DNA from: Pyronema omphalodes
Lineage: Eukaryota; Ascomycota; Pezizomycetes; Pezizales; Pyronemataceae
DNA: 64,000 bases
NCBI GenBank assembly: GCA_024516155.1
Contig: JAJJXM010000062.1
Span: forward strand, 296,200-360,199
Direction: 5' to 3'
The notes under the pieces are model-generated. The model searched no databases. It saw nothing but the letters and a program-made list of their open reading frames with translations, and was not told where the DNA came from. Of the stretch, positions 1 through 12,400 are shown piece by piece; position 1 is the stretch's first letter; the number at the start of each line of letters is the position of its first letter. The position numbers and the translations under genes are program-made.

Positions 1-925
1 TACAGGCGTACATCACGCAGCGTATATATGCAGGCCACAAAAGTAATTGATAGTATGTAGAGAACAATTTTTTTTTTATAATATCGCTCTGTATTTCCCG
101 TCCACCGCGTTGGCGACGGCAGGCGTGGATTAGGGTTTCCACATCCAGTAGGGGCCATAGGGATTAGCGTCGCGAGGGGGCAGCGACGGGAGGAAGCGGT
201 CAAACCCTAACTCACACATATCGATGTCGGTGCTTGCTCCGCTGTTTTCCATTCATGTACTAATCATCTGCGGACCATGGTACTGATGCTGGCCTTCAAC
301 TGATATTTTCAGGCAGTACAGAGCTCTCGGCTGAATTTTTGATTGGTAGATCGACTCTCGTACATCTGCAAATGCAAATTTAAAACGGGCTAGACATCGA
401 AGTATACATATCATTCGTGTAGGCCTAGCATGGAACGGAAATCGGGGTGTCATTAAATTTCGCACATCTTCTGCAATAATGAGGTTGGCTGACGAGGCGA
501 ACTAGGTATCGGATAATTCGGGATTCGGACTGGGTAACAGGGTGAGGTGCGATGCGGAATACAGACGTTATGCATGGAGGGGTGTTCAACACGCAGCTCT
601 CTCCAGCAATTGATAATTCTAGATGCCCATCAATATTCAAGGATGGAGTATATTAAGTCTGCTAGGGAGAGACGGTATTCTTTCTTCTTGAGTTTCCGTT
701 TTGAATTCTGGAACTTAACTTCAACAACGTCAACACCGTTCATGAATCAGGTACCTTGCGATAGGCTGTAGTATTACTGCAAGCTATTAATGACGATATG
801 CAGAACCTTGTCCATCTCAGCCCATAATCCTCCATCGCACCATATTTCCGGAAAAACAAGGCCGTCGACAGAGTTTGTAGCCCTACAGTAAAGGGATAAT
901 CCCTTTAGTTCAAACAAACCATCCC
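1..925. other. Intergenic, no gene recognised
   Basis: Only short reading frames without family resemblance are present. A 17-bp near-perfect palindrome (AAAGGGATAATCCCTTT) lies at about 890-906, just upstream of the first zinc-finger gene; it may be a promoter element, but this is only a positional guess. Confidence 0.5.
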
Positions 926-2040
926 ATGCCAGAATTGGAAAATTATCTGACCGAGCTAAATGTAAATTCTTATTTATTCCTTTCCGTGGTATCGGTTCTA
1001 ATATCGCGGTTGATCAGGAAAAATTTCAACCAGCATATGGCATTGATCGGTTTGCTAACCAACCTCACTCTGACGGCCCTACTCCTTTCTACGAAAACCT
1101 TTGGGATGGCTACCTTCCAGTGTACCCGATACAACGTGATCCAATCTTGGAGAGGGTTGAGGTATCGATGATCAATCACTTGAGCTATGATAGCTATATG
1201 AACTCCGTAGGTTTCGATGGGCTGGAAAGTGCAAGTGAGGAGGACTACTGCCATTCGCTTTATAGCCAGTCCTCTCTACTACCATCCATGATCGATCATT
1301 ATAGCAGTCAGACCGACGTTAGCAATGAGGGCCAAAGTCAGTACAACGACCCAGGCTCGTTAGGAACAGAGATATTGGAACAACCATCGCAAATTAATAT
1401 TACGACTTTTCCATGCCTCGTGTACGCCGGGTTAAAGAATGAAGCCAAGGAACATCCGTGTAAAAATGAAACGTTTTCCAATCCTGAATTTCTACTGTAC
1501 GTACCATAAAATTCCATCTTTACAATTACTGATGGATACAAATGATAGGGAACATCTTCGGTATAAACACATACACCTTTGTTGCCCAGCCTGTCGTAAA
1601 TCAAGGATACAGACAGATCCTGCAGAAATGAATCCTGACGACTGGAAAAATATATTTTTTAATTCAAAGGAGGGCGTTATGTATGTTGATTCTTTTCATT
1701 CACCGATTATAGGGGCGTCAGTGCATGCCTATTGTTGTCATACCTCGTTACTACATCATGGCCGAGATGGACTAATAAACGCTTCTATAGACAACATTTC
1801 CGCTCAGCACACCTTAGACCATGGTACTGCTATTCTTGTGGTAATAATTTCGGCGCCAAGTCAAAATACAATACGCACATGACAAAACACCCTGACCACA
1901 ACATCCCCTCACGACAGCATCCCAAGGGCTATTCTTCGGACGGCATGGCGAAAATGGATCAGGATCTCGGAAAAATGAATAACACTTTTGAAATTGAAGA
2001 GTACTTTCGAAAGCATCAAAATATTTTGTTTGGAGTATAA
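926..2040 (+). CDS. C2H2-type zinc-finger protein, paralogue A
   Basis: The proposed model is join(926..961,1018..1496,1549..1680,1791..2040), giving 298 residues. Introns of 56, 52 and 110 bp start GTAAAT, GTACGT and GTATGT and end in CAG or TAG, and every junction keeps the frame. The protein has an acidic, tyrosine-rich N-terminal half, then three candidate zinc fingers. The first runs from the C of CLVYAG to the second C near EHPC and ends H-x4-H (EHLRYKH). The second starts CPAC and ends QHFRSAH. The third is classical (CYSC, then HMTKH, spacing C-x2-C-x12-H-x3-H). The layout resembles fungal nuclear zinc-finger proteins with a degenerate first finger, so DNA or RNA binding is inferred. 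It is clearly homologous to the gene at 3987-5374, including the GPTP block, the RPWYC / KPWYC block and the C-terminal LGKM motif. The first 12-residue exon is the least certain part. Confidence 0.72.
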
Positions 2041-3986
2041 AATGGCCGAGAAAGGATGGGTCCATTGGCGGTTACATGAGGAAACTTGGTAGCGAATCGA
2101 CAGTTCATTGGAGGAATTTGGTGTGTGGAGACGGTGTGACAGGAGTTTTTGCGGTTAAGGGGTTAAGTGGTTAGGTGGTCAGATGTCCAGGAGTTGAGAT
2201 GGTTAGAAAGTTAGGAAGTCAAGAGGTTAGGCGTTTAGGCGTTTAGGCGGTTAGGAAGTTAGGAGGTTAGGAGGTTAGGAGGTTAGGAGGTTAGGGAATG
2301 GGTGTAACTGGAGAACTTCCCATAATTCTATCGGGCCGGATAGAAAGCAGAGAATTTTGGGATGGAAGCGCAATGGAAGGGGCTGCCTCTCACGGGAATA
2401 TGGTCTATTGCGCTTCTATCATGCTCGTGTCGCCTTTTCAACGAGCCGCTCGTTAGATAGAAGGGTCCGAAATCCCCAACTCACGGCGGTTGATGTTTGA
2501 GATTGGTGGAGATCATCTGGAGCGGCCAAAACAGGAATATTGGATGACGATTTTAAATACTGGGGCGTTGACAGAGTTTCAATTTTTCTTTTCAAGAGTT
2601 TGTGTTTTGTAACTTTTGATTTCACTTTTATTTACTTATTTATTATGGTGTGAAAATATTATTTTGAAACAAAAACCGTTAAATTATGTAATTATATATA
2701 TATGTGTTGAAACTTGATTATGGAAGTCTCCAATAGGTTCTATGTCTACTGTTCGAATCAAATGCAGCAGCGACAGGGCGATATGCAGCACACAGTTCTG
2801 TCCCGGTACCCTAAGTCGGGATAGAGGGAGGGGGAAGTGGGCCTGGGGGGGAAAGGGAGGGGGGACTCTAATAGTGTGTTAGTCAGCGGTTTAGTTCCGC
2901 TGTCATGGCAAAAGTTGTTTGTCCTATGGGCGCAAAGTTGTGTTTTTTTTTCTTTTTTTTTTCTCTGATACATAGATTCTAAAGTATGATTCGCAGTACA
3001 AATATATTGCCGTAGAGCACAGCCTTATGGAAAGGTTAGTTTTAGGTACATACAGTATCGCCAGCGCATCGCCGCGACTGTGCTCCTAGACTTAGCTGGG
3101 TGCAGCCCTACGAATGATATCGGAGGGGCGGAGATCATTTAAAACATGTGTAAGGTAAAAAATATTCCCAATCATATCCGTCCTAACGTGCTATGGTTCG
3201 CAAGCTTGCCCAACTGTCTAATCGTAAGTCGTTATAAATTTAAACTCCCATTTCGCTTCTCAGGTAATGTAATTAACAGCACATAATTATCTCTCTTGGA
3301 CGAAGGAAAGCCAGCGCACTCATCGGGTGTCCATTTTATACGGATTCGAAATGTTCAACTATTTTAGTGTGCGCAGTGATCACCTATTAGGAAAAGTTTG
3401 GCATTTTTTGTAGGAGCTATCTATCATTTAGGCAATTTGTGTTGTTCTGCGCATGTTTCATGCATAACTTTACCAGGATTTCATGGACCACCCCATTCAT
3501 GCAGTAGCTCTACATCTTTGTAAGGCTTGTACGACGCCAAGAATGTACAATCTGCAGCATACACATTCCTCCATAAAATCTTCAGGGATTAACCAGCTTT
3601 CCAATGGTATGTAGCTGATGATGGAGCAGACTGAACCCTTCCTACCATTTGATTCAAACTGTGACAGACGCGTCATGATAAAATATATATAACCACCCTC
3701 CCCCAAACCCTCTAAGGTTCAACTCAGTTAGAATATTCCAACGAGGTAGTAAGTCGCCTTTTTACCCTTGAACCCCAGTATTCTTCCATTACTACAACAC
3801 ATGTACTAAACAAAATTCCATGCAGCTCCGAAATGTATCCTGGGGATACATCTATAACCGTTAATATCGATCTTTGTAACTTACGGTTATGATCATGTTC
3901 GACCGACGACTGGCCTTATCAGGGACTCAATACGATGTTGTTTTCTATTCTCGTACGTACTATTTGTACAGAATCATTTTCTGACG
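2041..3986. other. Intergenic between the zinc-finger paralogues
   Basis: No gene is recognised. It contains a G-rich TTAGG-like repeat near 2155-2296, poly-pyrimidine runs near 2940-2965, and a short palindrome (GTATCCTGGGGATAC) near 3835-3850. The 3' part should hold the promoter of the next gene. Confidence 0.5.
2155..2296 (+). repeat. Degenerate TTAGG-rich octamer repeat
   Basis: A run of imperfect 8-9 bp units of the form GGTTAGGA, GGTTTAGGC and GGTTAGGG. The last four or five units are regular GGTTAGGA copies. It resembles telomeric TTAGGG DNA but is interstitial and irregular, so it is best called a simple repeat. Confidence 0.7.
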
Positions 3987-5374
3987 ATGTTACAGTACAC
4001 TGGAGGACAACATCATTCCATTCAGCGTTTTATCGGCGAAAGCGCAAGAGAGGGGCCGACACCATGGGCTGGACACCAATTTTTCGGTTCATCTGATGCA
4101 AACTCTCAAATTGAATATAATAATGAAGATCCCTTAGCCAGCTGCCCCACGGCATCGGAAATTTTAACCACCCAATATCGAGACTATTGGACTTATCATC
4201 ATACGGTCCCATTAAACCTGAGCCCCATCGGTGTGGTCAACGGAGAGTCTGTTCATGGATATCAAGGAGGAGGATATGAAGGAGGAGGATACGAAGGAGG
4301 AGGATACGAAGGGGGAGGATACGAAGGGGGAGGATACGAAGGAGGAGGATACGAAGGGGGAGGATACGAAGGGGGAGGATACGAAGGGGGAGGATACGAA
4401 GGGGGAGGATACGAAGGGGGAGGATACGAAGGGGGAGGATACGAAGGGGGAGGATACGAAGGGGAAGGATACGAAGGGGGAGGATACGAAGGGGGAGGAT
4501 ACGAAGGGGGAGGAAACGATAGCGGAGAATGTGGGGGAGGTACCACAAGCGACACCAACAGTGTCGAGTACAGCTGTAATACAGCGCCGAGTTCCAGTCA
4601 TAGCCAGCAAACATTACGCCCATCTGTTAGTTCGGCCACTCCCTGGATTAATCACGACGATGTCTCCAGCTACCTACTGTCGGAACCATTCAGGAGAGAA
4701 TTCAATGCTACACCACCACTGATCCCCACTGCTTCTTTACAGTGCTTGCTATACAAAGGCCTCAAAAAGGAGGAGAAGAAGCATTTTCATCCGTGCGAAA
4801 AAAAAGAATTTTATGGTCACCTGGAGCTACTGTAAGTCCTAACCTCGTTGACTGTCCAGTTCATATATAATCATTGTGTACAGCAGACTTATTAATCCTT
4901 CGCGTTAGTAAGCACATGATCTTTTGTCATGATGAATTCATCTGTCTCATGTGCTTTCAGAAGAAAGTTGTCGAGAAACTGAAAGAGAATCGGATTCAGT
5001 TGAACGTAGAAAAGCTGGAATATATATGGTTTAGCGAGATGTCCCTGTTAAGGTGAGTTTGAATCATATTTTTTCACACCTCACTCAGCCAGTGAACTAA
5101 TATTCAAGCTAGGCAACATATCCGTTGGGCGCACCTCAAACCTTGGTATTGTCACACATGTGGCGTACGCTTTGGGTCAAAGCCTGCATATAAAAAGCAT
5201 ACAGAGACCGTTTGTTGCAATGCAGAAGCAAAAGCTCGACAAGAACGGAACGGGATGTTTGCTCCGGGTGAATATGGACGGCTCAATCAAACACTGGGAA
5301 AAATGCAAAGTTCTGAGGAAGTCACGGCAACTTTTATGCCGAATCAGCAGATTATACCGGAAGTGCGAGAGTAG
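3987..5374 (+). CDS. C2H2-type zinc-finger protein, paralogue B, with GGYEG repeat
   Basis: The proposed model is join(3987..4831,4909..5052,5113..5374), about 416 residues, with introns of 77 and 60 bp (GTAAGT...TAG and GTGAGT...TAG). Intron positions match two of those in the paralogue at 926-2040. The N-terminus (HSIQRF, EGPTPW) aligns with the paralogue. It is followed by about 17 GGYEG pentapeptides encoded by a 15-bp minisatellite. Three finger-like modules follow: CLLYKG to HPCEKK with KHMIFCH; CLMC with RQHIRWAH; and CHTC with an HTETVC end, so the last finger is C2HC rather than C2H2. The tail shares LGKM with its neighbour. Nucleic-acid binding is inferred from the fingers. A further 5' exon starting near 3895 is possible but has a weak donor site. 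Confidence 0.7.
4258..4512 (+). repeat. 15-bp coding minisatellite (about 17 copies)
   Basis: Tandem GGATACGAAGGGGGA units with only a few substitutions. In the gene frame they encode G-Y-E-G-G. Because the unit is a multiple of three and has no stop in any frame, long false reading frames appear on both strands here. Confidence 0.95.
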
Positions 5375-7623
5375 GGGGGTGGTGGGGCGATGTTCTTCTT
5401 CGAGTGACTATTGGTGAAGACATAGTTGGTTCGGCTACAAAGTTCCATTGACAAAGGTTATATACTTTCTCCAGACTTGAACGTGTTATGCTAAATTTGA
5501 GATCTGCAGACAAACTTTTAAGACGGATGTGAAGACAATCATCAAGCATCTTAGACCATAAGGGAGGTATTCAAATGTTTTTTCCTGAATGGGCTTTTCA
5601 AACCTTGTTTGGACACGAAATTATGGCCATACGAGAGATAGGAGTATTGTCCATAGACGGCTTTAAACTCTACATATTTAACAAATTTTAGAAGATACGA
5701 CACTGGGTAACCGGATTAATGGAAAATAGATGTTCAAAAGGGAAGGGAATGGTAACGAATTACGAGTATGGAGGGAAAACCTCACAAAAATTCAAGAATG
5801 GAGAAGGAAAAGAAAGATTAGACAGGGAAAACAACAGGCACGAAGCTCTGAGTGATCATGAAATGGGTCAGGAAGATGTAGGCAAATGCACAACGAACAT
5901 TATACAACAGATGAGAGCCGGACAAGGTACTGACTAGCACAGAGAAATTAAACCAAGAAAGCAAAAGGGCTCTGAATGAGTGCGAAGGGCTTGATTGAGT
6001 GAGCGTAATGCCATCAAGGTTGAGAAACTAAAGACCTCGGGAAAAGAGACGATACGACGAGACTGGGCATGAAATACAAAAAGAAGTAAGGAAGCAGATT
6101 AAAGGCCTGAGAAATTTTGAAGTTATGAATATTAGTACCTCTTGTTAAAAAAAAAAATAAAAGGAATTAGAAAAATGTTCAAAATGTACAGAATACTTAC
6201 AAGCATCAAAGATTCAATAACTGGTTCAAGAAAACTTTTCACTGACTAATGCATTCTTAGAAAGATGCACTGGTATTGATAGTGGTTCTCGCAATTCTCG
6301 TACATTGGTAACCTGATCAGTGGTCACTGGGCAGATCACAGGTAATGTAGAGAATATGGTGTTGTGAAGCTACAAATTGTGGGATGCGGAAGGTATATAT
6401 TCCGGCACTATATATGATGAACAATTTTTATAACGTGAAGCCTTTCTACGACTATCCCGTTCAAAGGTATGTCGGCAGTATAAGGTATAATGGATTATGA
6501 CTGCGGCGTTTTTGTATGACAGATATTGTTATTGTTATATGTAAGAATTTCGTCAAGAAAATGCGAAGAATTTGCATGGTAGTATAATATAGAGGTATGG
6601 CTGGAGATACGATTTTGACTTGAAAAGGGTGAAGAGGCTGAAGAGTGTACACTACGGCCTCTGAGCACTCCGTATCTCAAGCAATCACTCGCGCCAAGCT
6701 TTCCTTTATTCCAGGATATCGTCTGTAGAAGGATACGACCCTCCGATACCGACACATCTTTGTTGAGTGGTTTCACTGTATATCATGATCCATAAAGAGG
6801 ATTGATGAACTGCCGGCCTACGGAATACACACTTTATTGACAGGATGATGTCTCATGACTCGCGTTCATTAGAAATTTACAAGCTTTCCCAAGAAAAGTT
6901 TTCCTCTGGCGCTCTGCATCAGCTTTATTTAGTCAGTCCATCTGGTTCTACATAAAATAACTCATTGTGGAAAACATATTTTATCCCCCTTCATCAACAG
7001 ACCCGTTCGGTAACGCTTTACTCTGAAAGTAACCCTAACCTTCAGTCCACGCTAACAAATCGGTCCGCCTTTCTTTCCCGTCCGTCCATTCCGGCTGAAG
7101 TGCTCAGATCCCGCTTGTCAGCCGACCCGAGCGGGCGAGAACCGGCGCCGAGAACCCTTTGCCGCACAATTGACCGTCTGTCATCCACTCAGACCACTTG
7201 AGAACTTGAACCCCCACACATTTCATCGTAAAGCGAAGTAAAACCCACACCCAGACCCTGAGACATGAAAATTTCCCCGGATCACAGAGACCCGAATAAA
7301 ATGCAGAGCGAGAACGAGGGGGGTTCGTTGAGTCGAGATATATAGCGATACTGAATATTCATCATCCACGGGAAGAAAAGCGAAAGAACGAATGAGAAGA
7401 AAGTAAAAGCCAAGTGAAACTTCAGAGTAACCAATAATAATGATATCCGATCTATATTTTCTTTCCATACCATGCGCCTTTGATAAATGCCAAAACCAAC
7501 CCATCCCAACCTAACCGAACATAAAGTCATTAAATATCGTTAAACATATGGTGCCATAAACCCTCAGACCTCGAACCCAAACCTCTGGAATTTCTGCCTC
7601 AAACTCAACCCGGTTCAACCAAG
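5375..7623. other. Intergenic, no gene recognised
   Basis: A purine-rich stretch lies around 5720-6150. Small frames on both strands show no family features. The 3' end contains the terminator region of the minus-strand sugar transporter. Confidence 0.5.
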
Positions 7624-9416
7624 CTACTGTTCTGTCTTTTTCTCCGAGTCTTCCGTTGCCTTTGCAATTCCCCGCTCCAGTTCCGGATCCATCACCGAGC
7701 TCCTTTCACTTTGATCTTGAGTTCCCTTACAGAACAACCCCTGAATCCATCGTCCAAGCGTACTATCAACCTTTCCATCAAAGTCTTCCATTTCCCTACC
7801 CCTAGTCTCAGGTAGGTAAACAATAAATACTACCACCGCAACCCAAATTGTTGCTGCCCATAAGAAGTAAGGTCCACTGGGGGTTCTCTTCAAAAACATC
7901 GGTGTCGTAAATGCAATAACCCAGTTAACAATCCAATTTGAAGACTGGGACAACGCCGAGACTGAAGCTCTGGTGCGTACAGGTTGTGCTTCCGAAACAT
8001 GGATTCGAATAAGGATAGCCCAGGACATCACAAAAGATGAAAAATAAACGAAAATAAGCGCGATAACAGTCCACTGACCTCCCCTCTCCTTTGAAGCGGT
8101 GGGGTGCGCATAAACTGCTCCAATACCGGTCATGGCAAGTCCCATGATAATACCTCCGCTGATTAGGGTTGGTCTTCTGCCCCTGAAGTGGTACAATAGT
8201 TAGCAACCCTATTCCGAAAGTAGAAATTTAATCGAAGCTCAAAAGAAGCTTACCATTTATCGGTAAAGATTTGACCCAACGCAGTAATGACGACACTGAC
8301 GATACCAGTAACACCGGATGCTAGGAAAGATGCATTTGCCGATGATAACCCAGCCTGAGTAAACAGCATCGGTGCGTAGTACAAAACTCCATCGATACCA
8401 GATAATTGCTGTGTAGCCTGCATATACAATGCCAAAATCGTCCGTCCACGAACCTCCGGAGCAAAAGCCGCCTTGTAATGAGCCAAAGCATTTTTCCATG
8501 CCGGTCCTGACTTTGCTGAAGCAGCCTCTTCAACAGCTTCGACAGCAACTGCCAACAATTCCTCTCGCTCCTCAGCTCCAATGCCGAGCGAGATCAAAGC
8601 TGCTTCAGCATCCCGTCTTCTTCCTTTCATAAGAAGCCATCTGGGTGAATGGGGGATGAAAGGAGCTCCAACTCCTAAGAAAGCGCACACGAACACTTGG
8701 CAAATAAATGGAGTCCTCCAGCTCATGTCTCCCGATAGCTTCAAGGATCCATAAGATACAAAGTATCCACTCATCAATCCCATGGAGATGAGAAGTTGGA
8801 GGACACATGCAACTGTTCCTCGAATTCTCTTGGGTGCAATTTCAATAGAGTATACATTGATGCAGCTTAGGAAAATTCCTTCTCCGGCTCCAGAAATTAA
8901 GCGACCGACGTATAACTGGGGAAGGCTGGAGGCGAGGCAGCAGATTAGAGCGCCGATGGAGAACATAAAACCGCCGAGGGAGATGGCATAGGTTCGGGAT
9001 ACACGGTCGGCAATCGGGCCGGCAAATAGAGAGAAAATGGCACCGGGAATTAGGATGCAGGAGACGAGGAGTCCATGCAGAGTGGGTGAGAGGGTACCGA
9101 ATGTGGAGTGGAACGCGGGCATCAAGGTGATGGGACCGATGGAACCGGTGTCAAACCTGTTTTAGGTGTTAAAATCGGAGCTCGTGAAACTTTTTTGGAA
9201 ATTGGTTCATGGAGCGGGGAAGAGAATTTCTCACCCAAAGGCAAAACCGCCGATGGAAGTAAATACGGCACATAAAACATAAACAGGAGGCTTTCCAAGG
9301 CGAAAGAAATTTTGTTTCGGCTGGATAGAGATAACTTCCATACTCTGCTGGGCCTTTGGGGTACAGCAAGTTGTTGATGGAGAGGAATTCATCCCCTCAG
9401 CTTTTGTTAATTCCAT
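7624..9416 (-). CDS. Sugar-porter family MFS transporter
   Basis: The model is complement(join(7624..8182,8254..9156,9235..9416)), 547 residues, with introns of 71 and 78 bp that keep the frame. It is a 12-helix major facilitator of the sugar porter family, predicted to move a hexose or related polyol across the plasma membrane by proton symport; the substrate cannot be read from sequence. Family signatures appear in order: GFAFGFDTGSI in helix 1, DRVSRT after helix 2, GRLISGAGEG in helix 4, PHSPRWLL before the central loop, QQLSGIDGVLYYAP in helix 7, DKWGRRP after helix 8 and LPETRGREMEDFD after helix 12. The N-terminal 45 residues are cytosolic and variable. The first intron splits the helix-1 signature and the second splits DKWGRRP. 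No neighbouring metabolic genes suggest a dedicated pathway. Confidence 0.93.
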
Positions 9417-12400
9417 CCGTCTGGCGTGAGGTCGGGGGCGGCTGAGAAATTAGAAGCTCAGTAAACAGGCTCGTTGACGGAGAATTCCTTTGGGATAAAC
9501 TGGAATAATCACACGCAAAAAGATAGCAACTCCCACGAGCAGATCTCATTGATATAGACATCATTATCGTTTGCAAATCCTTCGATATGCAGCGGAATTT
9601 TTTTAACTAGCTGTGGAGGGTGATTGACAACATTCCTACTGCATTGCAGACACCGGCGATGATTCCTCCGTCCATAGAATTCTTCTGAATTTCAAGCTCG
9701 CTGTGTTAACTTGATCAGCCTTATCCGTAACCTAGCTGCTGTATTTCCCAATCCGGAAGTCCAAAATCACAGCTAAAGGAGATAAAGTTGCTGCAAACAG
9801 TAAAATGTCGTTCGCTTCCTGCGGAAGGGAGGCTCCGAACCCGGACAAAATTCCTAGCTGCCGGCGAGAATAATCCGCGGCGTGAAAGATATTACTTGAT
9901 AAGTGACCGTGGAAAATAATAATTCAGTAATAAGGTTGAATAAAGCAGGAATTCTGTCTACTGATTGTCCTGAATAAACTCTTGTGCAGAGAGATGACCT
10001 GGTGATTGGATGCTGCTCACTTATTGGATGCACATCCGACAAGTGACAAGGAAAATAACCGCTGCCGTGGTACCGGCGCTTTGGCAGGCGTAGCGATGGG
10101 CATAGTTTGGGCGGGTGTAACCAGATATGCCCCACTCTGCTGCGCTTCTTCCGCGATAAGCTGCTGTATGTGAGCATCGATAAGGAATAGTTACACAAAG
10201 CATAAAAAGTTTAATTGTTTGCCGACGGCGCTGAAGAATAGAATTCTTCTTGCAGCTTGCTAACTCGGCTTCATCCGAAAGTGCTGATTTTGTCCCAATT
10301 CAGTAGAAAATGCAATCAATTTCATGCGCCAAGTTTGGATGTGCTGGATAATTGCATTTTAAAAAAAATTCCGAGAAAAAAAAAACAAAAAAAAAACAAA
10401 CTAGTCGTGCAGGAATTGGACTACGCTGCTCCGGACTTCACCCCGCCTCCGCGAGTTGTGTGTCAAGTGGAGCAACTTGCGGACCGCGATAGTCACCGAA
10501 TCGACATATACATATACATACAGCAATTCACAGCACACGCGCACGGGCCACTACGCTGCTGCAATGCAGAAGATATCAACTCCAGAATTAGAACCAGGAA
10601 GAAATCACCAAACTAGAAAGAAAGATCTACAACACATTCACGCACAACAAAGCAAAGAATGGTTCGAGAACAGTGTCGATCAAAGCACGAGTTTTCTAGT
10701 GAGAATCTACGGCTAGAAAGAACTACTTTGGTAAGCGTTCTTTCGCTTCGTCGTGGAGTTGTTCGACTGTATGTATGTAGAAGCTTCGTCTAAAGTCAAT
10801 TGACCCCAACTGACAGCCTTCAACGACCCGCCATCCGCTGTCTTGTAATTGACAACTGGCAGTTGAAAGCTTGTAAGTTATCCTTTTCTGGGAATCCTTT
10901 TACAGCTGTATGTATTTCTTTTGCCAAATTGTAACTACTTCATGAACCGTACTACGCAGACCTCGGGTGTCATTTTACCGAAGGATGGCATGCTTGTGAG
11001 TCAAAACAAACCAATATGTAGCCTAAGGCATGGAATACAGGCAATATTTAAAAGAAGCAATAGAAGGTATGGAAATCAAACAAAGAATTCCAGGGATCAG
11101 AAAGTAAAGCACGAGGAGAAGATGGTGGTATGGTTTGGGTGTACAACAACTTGATGGGATAAGTTTTTGAGTATGACGAGCTTTCTTCAGTCATATTATT
11201 GTAGATTATTATTGAATCCAGCGCCCTGATCTTCAATGAAGGATTATCACTAAGTATCCAGAATTGACAATATTCAGACAATTCCAAATTTGGCGAGCTG
11301 AATTTATTTCTTGGGGATCCACATTCATAAACACCGCTTAATACGGAGAAATCAGTCCAGGTTGATAGTCTGCTATGCAGTTTGCAAGTCTTCTGCGAGA
11401 TGTCATCGGGTTAGTTTTGCAAAGCCCAGACCTTGGATAGCTGACCTGAATCACCAGAAAGGACTGCCGGTGTGGTTAGTTAATTGTTGCCGAGATTATA
11501 GACGAGTTTTTGTAATCTAAAAATGTAGATCATAGATAAATCCAACTTGCCAGAGTACGTCTTTAAGATGCGTGGGATGAGCAATAAAGCCCAGGCCTTC
11601 AATCCATCTAGCCTAGAGCTCCATTTCAATTGTTTGAAAGTAATGCTGTCGATCTTTTGCATGAATTCAGCTCGGCGACTGCTACGGGAATCCAAGGCCG
11701 TAAAGTCACAGTTCAAATTTTTAACAAACGAAGTGATAAGTTCAGATCAAAGGTATCTTCAATTGCAATCACCGGGCACATCTCGCATCAACCTTTGCAT
11801 GAATTTGCAAGGTGTTTCCAAATGTATCACCAAAACCAAGCTTGACGTGGAAAATGTAGGAATAACTTCCTCCATTTGGTTTTTTATACCTCCGTCTTGA
11901 TACGTCGGGGCTTCTGCCTCGGCTGCATGGCGTTTTCTTTTCTTGTGTTACAGTAATTTGGATTTCTAATGTTCCACCGTTATACCAACGAAATCCATGG
12001 ACCAACGTCGTCTGACGGCATGGTAATATATTAGAGTTTTCGGCTATAGCTATGTCCTGTAAAAGTTTCGACAATCTTGTGCGAGGTTCGATAACAAGCT
12101 GAACGGGATGGTGGTCGATAAATCTGGTACACAGCCTGCAACCAGTAAACGAACTGCGGGCCCGGAAGGCGAAGCTGTTTTAGTCTTATTGCTGGCTGTT
12201 TCTGGGTGTAAAGGGAATTTATTTCCGAAGATGCTACGTTTTAACAGGTTGGAACGACTAAGTCGAATGCAGCAGCAGAAGAAGATATTCTGAGAGTAAC
12301 CTCCTGAACCAGTGTCATGACATTGAATAAAGCGAATGAGGCAGGAGGACGGATTAGGAAGATGAATATCATGTGCTCTCTAAATTTAAGTCTCAAGTTC

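Noticed and set aside
4212..4722. Other-frame repeats (DTKGE, PPPSY, RILPL) over the GGYEG minisatellite
   Set aside because: They are shadows of the stop-free 15-bp unit; only the plus-frame gene has zinc fingers and homology to its neighbour.
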